Part shown: positions 58,527-64,000 of the stretch, in pieces
How positions within the stretch are numbered: the first letter of the stretch is position 1
Layout of the letters: each line of letters opens with the position of its first letter
NCBI GenBank assembly: GCA_024364735.1
Contig: JAGFNQ010002606.1
Coordinates: forward strand, 198,584 to 262,583
Reading direction: 5' to 3'
DNA: 64,000 nucleotides
DNA from: Boesenbergia rotunda
Lineage: Eukaryota > Streptophyta > Magnoliopsida > Zingiberales > Zingiberaceae
Position numbers and translations under genes: made by a program
Notes under the pieces: model-generated
The model's database searches: none
Seen by the model: only the letters and a program-made list of their open reading frames with translations
What the model was told of the DNA's origin: nothing

Positions 58527-61500
58527 ATGTCAAACACGAACACTCTCTCTCTACGATCTGTCCTTGAGAAGGACAAGCTCACTGGAGCTAATTTCCTGGA
58601 CTGGTACAAGAACTTGAGGATAGTCCTCAAACAGGAACGTAAGTGGTACGTTCTAGAGCAAGCAGTTCCTGAAGCACCACCACCCTCAGCCATCCGTAGC
58701 GTTAGAGATGCTCATCAGAAGCATCAAGACGACGCGTTAGACGTGTCGTGCCTAATGCTATGCTGCATATCCTCTGAGCTTCAGAAGCAACATGAGAACA
58801 TGAATGCTTACGATATAATTGACCACCTCAAGCAATTATATCAAGGGCAGGCAGGGTATTGGAAGCGGAACTGTAAGGTATACCTGGAGGATCTGAAGAA
58901 GAAGAGAAGTGAGACTTCTACTTCAGGTATAAATGTTATAGAAGTCAACCTTTCTATTTCTACATCATGGGTATTAGATACTGGGTGTGCTTCTCACATT
59001 TGTACTAATGTGCAGGCGCTGAGAAATAGCAGGGCATTGGCCAAGGGCGAGGTAGACCTACGAGTAGGCAATGGAGCAAGGGTTGCTGCTGTTGCTATAG
59101 GGACTTACTTTCTATCTCTACCCTCTGGGCTTGTACTGGAATTGAATAACTGTTGTTATGTACCTGTACTAACAAAGAATATCATTTCAGTTTCATGTTT
59201 AGATAACAAAGGTTTTTCATTCATAATAAAGGACAAATGTTGTTCTGTTTATTTAAAGGATATGTTCTATTGTAGCGCACATCTGATGAATGACCTCTAT
59301 ATTCTAGACTTAGAGAGCCCTATCTATAACGTGAATACCAAGAGGTTGAGATCAAATGAGTTGAACCCAACCTATCTCTGGCACTGTCGCTTAGGCCACA
59401 TAAATGAGAGTCGCTTGTCCCAGCTCCATAAGGATGGTTTGCTGGACTCATTTGATTTTGAGTCATATGAGACATGCGAGTCATGCCTTCTAGGGAAGAT
59501 GACTAAGACTCCCTTTAGTGGACATAGCGAAAGAGCGACAGACTTGTTAGGACTCATACATAGTGATGTATGTGGCCCTTTCAATGTCGCTGCCAGAGGT
59601 GGTTACAGGTACTTCATCACATTTACTGATGACTTCAGTAGATATGACTATGTGTATTTGATGACACATAAGTCAGAATCCTTTGAAAAGTTCAAAGAAT
59701 TCAGAAATGAAGTACAGAACCAACTTGACAAGAGTATTAAGATACTTCGATCAGATCGAGGTGGAGAATACTTGAGCCATGAGTTTCGTGACTACCTAGC
59801 TGAGTGTGGGATTTTATCCCAACTCACTCCCCCTGGAACACCACAGTGGAATGGTGTATCCGAAAGGAGGAATCGTACCTTATTAGATATGGTGCGATCT
59901 ATGATGAGTCACGCAGATCTTCCTATTTCCTTTTGGGGATATGCTCTAGACACGGCAGCGTTCACACTAAACCGTGTTCCATCAAAGGCTGTCATGAAGA
60001 TACCATATACGATATGGACAGGGAGGAGTCCCAAGATGTCTTTCATGAGGGTTTGGGGTTGTGAGGCTTACGTACGACGTCAAGTCTCAGACAAACTGGG
60101 ACCCAAATCTGATAAGTGTTATTTCATAGGGTATTCCAAGGAAACGAAGGGATACTACTTCTACATTCCTAGTCAGCACAAAGTGTTTGTTACTAAGACT
60201 GGAGTATTTCTAGAAAGGGACTTTGTTTCTAGAAAGACTAGTGGGAGTACGTTCAGTCTTGAAGAAATTCAAGACATGGACAATAGCACTGAAGCCTTGA
60301 TGGAAGTTGAACAGGAACCACAAAGTGTGGTGGTTGATGAGGTTGTTGCACAAGAAGCTGTGGAACAACAACCTGTTCATGTAGACCTACCTCTTCGCAG
60401 GTCTGATAGGGTACGTCGTCAGCCTGAGAGATACTCATTTCTCTTGTCTGACCATGATGACGTTATGCTCGTTGAGAACGAGTCTACCTCCTATCAGGAA
60501 GCTGTGATGAGCCCAGATTCTGAGAAATGGCTAGAGACCATGAGATCCGAGATGGATTCCATGTACACCAACCAAGTATGGACTTTGGTTGATCACCTGA
60601 AGGGGTCAAACCCATTGGGTGTAAGTGGATCTTTAAGAGAAAGACTGACATGGATGGACTTGTACATACCTATAAGGGTAGACTAGTAGCTAAAGGTTTC
60701 AAGCAAATTCATGGTATTGACTATGATGAAACTTTTTCTCCAGTCGCGATGTTCAAGTCCATTAGGATCTTGCTTGCTATTGCAGCATACCACGATTATG
60801 AGATCTGGCAGATGGACGTCAAAACTGCGTTTCTGAATGGAAACCTCCTCGAGGAAGTGTACATGACACAACCTGAGGGTTTTGTAGATCCAAAGCATAC
60901 TGGTAGAGTATGCAAGTTGCATAAGTCCCTTTATGGACTAAAGCAAGCTTCTCGAAGCTGGAATCTTCGATTCGATGATGCAATCAAACAGTTTGGTTTC
61001 ATCAAGAATGAAGATGAACCTTGTGTCTACAAAAGGGTTAGTGGGAGCACAGTTGTCTTCCTTGTTTTGTATGTAGATGACATACTACTCATTGGGAATG
61101 ACATTCCTTCACTACAGTCTGTGAAGACTTGGTTGGGGAATTCCTTCTCAATGAAAGACTTAGGTGAAGCAGCCTATATTCTAGGCATAAAGATCTATAG
61201 AGATAGATCTAAGAGATTGCTAGGCCTAAGTCAGAGTACATACATTGATACCGTTTTGCAACGGTTTGCCATGCAGAATTCCAAGAAGGGAAATCTGCCA
61301 ATGTCACATGGCGTGAGTCTTTCGAAGACTCAAGGTCCCTCTTCTAGAGAGGAGAGAGACCGCATGAGCAAGATCCCTTATGCCTCAGCCATAGGATCTA
61401 TCATGTACGCCATGTTATGTACTCGTCCTGATGTCTCGTATGCTTTGAGCATGACGAGCAGATACCAGTCAGATCCAGGTGAACGTCACTGGATAGCAGT

Positions 61501-62059
61501 CAAGAATATTCTTAAGTACTTGAGAAGGACTAAAGAATATTTCTTGATATTTGGAGGCGAAGAGGAGCTAACTGTAAAAGGTTACAGTGATGCTAGCTTC
61601 CAAACTGATCAGGATGACTACAGATCGCAGTCAGGGTTCGTGTTTTGCTTAAATGGTGGCGCTGTCAGCTGGAAGAGTTCAAAGCAGGATACAGTTGCTG
61701 ATTCTACAACAGAAGCTGAGTACATTGCTGCATCTGAGGCAGCAAAGGAGGCAGTTTGGATCCGCAAGTTCATTACTGAGCTTGGAGTGGTTCCTAGTAT
61801 AGCCGACCCAGTACAGCTCTATTGTGACAACAATGGAGCTATTGCGCAGGCTAAGGAACCTCGTTCACACCAGCGGACCAAACACATACTACGGCGTTTC
61901 CATCTCATTCGAGAGATCATCGATCGAGGAGATGTGAAGATATGCAGAGTACCCACAGAGGCTAACATTGCAGATCCCTTGACCAAGGCTTTGGCACAGA
62001 CCAAGCATGATGGTCACACTAGGTCATTGGGTATTAGATACTACAGTGATTGGCACTAG
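58527..62059 (+). pseudogene. Copia gag-pol, gag-deleted and frameshifted
   Basis: Frame 1 (58527-60686) starts MSNTNTLSLRSVLEKDKL. It has the gag N-terminus up to HLKQLYQGQ and then jumps straight to the second half of a zinc knuckle (YWKRNC); the capsid remainder and the first Cys pair are missing. Protease has WVLDTGCASHIC. Integrase has WHCRLGH...CESC and the D-D-E triad in LIHSDVCGPF, TDDFSRYD and NGVSERRNRT. Frame 2 (60650-62059) has reverse transcriptase with LYVDDILLIG and RNase H with YSDASFQTD, DSTTEAEY and CDNNGAI. The frames are offset by one base near 60590, consistent with a single-base loss. Enzymatic motifs remain intact, but a full polyprotein cannot be made. Confidence 0.93.
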
Positions 62060-62063
62060 TTCT

Positions 62064-62073
62064 AGTGGGAGAT
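62064..62073 (+). other. Polypurine tract
   Basis: AGTGGGAGAT immediately before the 3' LTR, starting five bases after the pol stop codon. Confidence 0.85.
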
Positions 62074-64000
62074 TGTTAGTGAGAGCCCTAGAGCCAATCA
62101 TATGATGATTACTTTTTGGACTCATTGTATCATATTCTTGTATATATATTTCTTATATATAAAGACATTTCTTATGGTTATTGTACTTATGTGTATTGGT
62201 GCCAAATAACTTAGTATAATAACGTCCTTGAGTAGAAGGTTCTTATATCTATATCAATCGATTAGTTGAATCGATAGTGAGATGATATAGAGAACACTAC
62301 TCTTAATTATTCCTAGTCAAGTATTAACATTCAAGGACAATGTTATTGCATAGAGACTAGCATGTAGGTCAACATGATGACTTGATCTCACAAGTCATGG
62401 ATATGAGATATCAAGTTGACACATGGGTATACATTAGAGAATGTATACTGAATGGCCCGCCATGAGAAAGTATCATGGATCGTTATATGAGTGTCATATA
62501 CTTTCTCATGTGACTATTAGTATGACTATTAGTCCTTAGACCTGAAGTCACCATAGTTCCCTACATAAGGAGTTATGTACTTTGGTTTCGTCAAACGTCA
62601 CCCGTAACTGGGTGGACTATAAAGGCGATTACTGGGTATGTAACAAATTATGCGGAGGGATGTGAGTGATGTAGATGGGATCTATCCCTCCTATATGACG
62701 GGAGAGATATCATAGTCTTGATAGAGTGAGATCACTAAGTGCATGGCCATGCCCAAATAAGGCAATATGAGATATTGAGCTTATTTGATTATAGTGAGTC
62801 TACTTGGAGTTCAAGACACATAGATTGATTGGAGGATGACACGGTCTATGCTTCATAGAAGATCAATCTAGATATCGACGATAGAAGGACATTGTCACAT
62901 ATTATAAAAGTCATAATTAGTAGTCACATTGGTGATGTTGGATCTCAACATTCTCGTAACTTGGGTAGCAATGATGTGTTGCTAGATACCGCTCATTGCT
63001 TATGTTTCTAAGAGGTTAGAAGCATTGCCAACGTTACAAGAACCTATAGGGTCACACGCAAAGAACAAATAGATGGAGAAATATGAAGTCAAGTTTGACT
63101 TGGCTAAATATGGAAAGTCCATAAAAGGCAAGTTTGACTTGACCCAAATCCAAATCAAGTTTGACTTGACTTGGGTTCCACTTCAAGTTAGACTTGACAT
63201 AAGAGAAGAAATGGAGTCAAGTTTGACTTGACTAAATATGAAAAGTCCATAAAAGGCAAGTTTGACTTGACCCAAATCCAAATCAAGTTTGCCTTGACTT
63301 GGTTCCACTTCAAGATAGACTTGACATGGGAGAAGAAATGGAGTCAAGTTTGACTTGACTAAATATGGAAAGTCCATAAAAGGCAAGTTTGACTTGACCA
63401 AAAGGCCACCTCACCTTGACTTGACCAAGTGATGACTTGGCTTGGTATTTGACCAATGATGATGCTCCACATCATCTCCAAAGGTTGTAACCCCCCATTT
63501 GAATTTGAATTCAAATTGAAAGGGGGTTATGGAAGGCCACTTAATGGCCATTTAATGGCCATTAATGGCCATTACGTGGCCGGCCACAAGGGGAGAAAAG
63601 GACCAAGTGTTGGTTCCATTTTGCTTTAATTGTGTGTCTTCTCTTCTTCCTCCTCCAAGAGTTGGTGTTCTTCTTCCTCTTCTCCTCTTGGCCGAATCCT
63701 TGAAAGGTGCTAGCACACCTAAAGGGTTTCCTCCATCCACTTTGTTCGCGTGGATACTTCTAGAGGGACGACACTTGACGTCCTAGAGATCCGACATCCA
63801 AAAAGGAGCGAGCGGGATTAAGCGGGGCACGCACCAAAGGTGAAATGTTTATCCCTCTTTAGATCTAGGAGTAGATCGAGATTTTGAGCATGAAATAAAT
63901 ACGTGATTTCTCGTTCTAGAATTTTTCTTCGTACGAGATCCATGGCTTTTGGGTTCTCGGGGTTTCCGCGACGCGAAAAAGCGGTTTTCGCGGCCGAAAA
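62074..64000 (+). repeat. 3' LTR of the copia element (nearly complete)
   Basis: Matches the 5' LTR throughout, including the W-box array (units at 63087, 63215, 63342). The main structural difference is in the GGCCATTAATGGCC palindrome block (63535-63590), where the repeat number differs. The last few bases lie beyond the window. Confidence 0.95.

Larger units (their letters stand above)
54984..64000 (+). mobile_element. Young Ty1-copia LTR retrotransposon, non-autonomous (3' LTR runs off the window)
   Basis: The 5' LTR is 54984-56915 (TGTTAG...CCAACA). A primer-binding site follows at 56917, then a 1.6 kb leader, gag-pol 58527-62059, a polypurine tract (62064-62073) and the 3' LTR from 62074. 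The window stops about 8 bp short of the expected LTR end, so the element is about 9.0 kb. The LTRs differ by roughly 20 substitutions plus a few indels over 1.93 kb (about 1%). The candidate 5-bp target duplication on the left is GATTA; the right side lies outside the window. Pol order is PR-INT-RT-RNaseH, i.e. copia type. Gag is internally deleted and pol carries a frameshift. Confidence 0.95.

Overview
The window is nuclear DNA of a flowering plant. The protein-coding genes are split by GT-AG introns. They encode plant-type proteins: a two-LIM actin-bundling protein, a P-class PPR protein, a PRP4 kinase with an RS domain, UTP14 and a Golgi GH43. A nuclear tRNA-Asn gene and a stray piece of plastid rpoC2 are also present. 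The PPR gene is GC-rich at its 5' end and AT-rich at its 3' end. This gradient, with an Au-type SINE, makes a monocot (probably not a grass) the best guess, but species cannot be settled here.

Left part (1-20.8 kb) is a nest of transposons. It starts with the 3' end of a decayed Ty1-copia element on the minus strand (231-1564). That is cut off at the left terminus of an 8.8 kb CACTA element (1565-10372). This CACTA element carries decayed Ulp1/C48 protease exons, an Au-like SINE, and the first two coding exons of a Yippee-like gene, apparently a captured host fragment. Next come a Transposase_24 remnant, an rpoC2 plastid insertion (10884-11351), a tRNA-Asn gene (11685-11758), the tail of a third CACTA element (about 13931-14259), and a MULE transposase pseudogene. 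The MULE is split by a second complete CACTA element (15716-19250) with 14-bp terminal repeats and a TCT target duplication.

Middle part (21.5-53.1 kb) is the gene-bearing segment: PLIM2-like (21557-22480, +), a TTA-flanked Harbinger-type element with a very GC-rich minisatellite core (22704-23384), UTP14 (24463-33553, +, 11 coding exons), GH43 exo-galactanase (35848-37732, +), a 793-residue PPR protein (38596-40977, +), and PRP4 kinase (46210-53067, -, 12 coding exons). The genes are unrelated housekeeping or tissue genes, not a cluster. Plant growth-type promoter motifs (site II TGGGCY, telo-box) sit before UTP14, PPR and PRP4K.

Right part (53.3-64 kb) holds copies of an unclassified interspersed repeat and then a young Ty1-copia element (54984 to just past the window end) with about 1.93 kb LTRs differing by about 1%. 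Its gag is internally deleted and its pol is frameshifted, so it is non-autonomous. Its LTRs contain a tandem array packed with W-box cores.

All exon boundaries are read by eye from splice signals and protein-family similarity recalled from memory; no alignment or transcript data were available.
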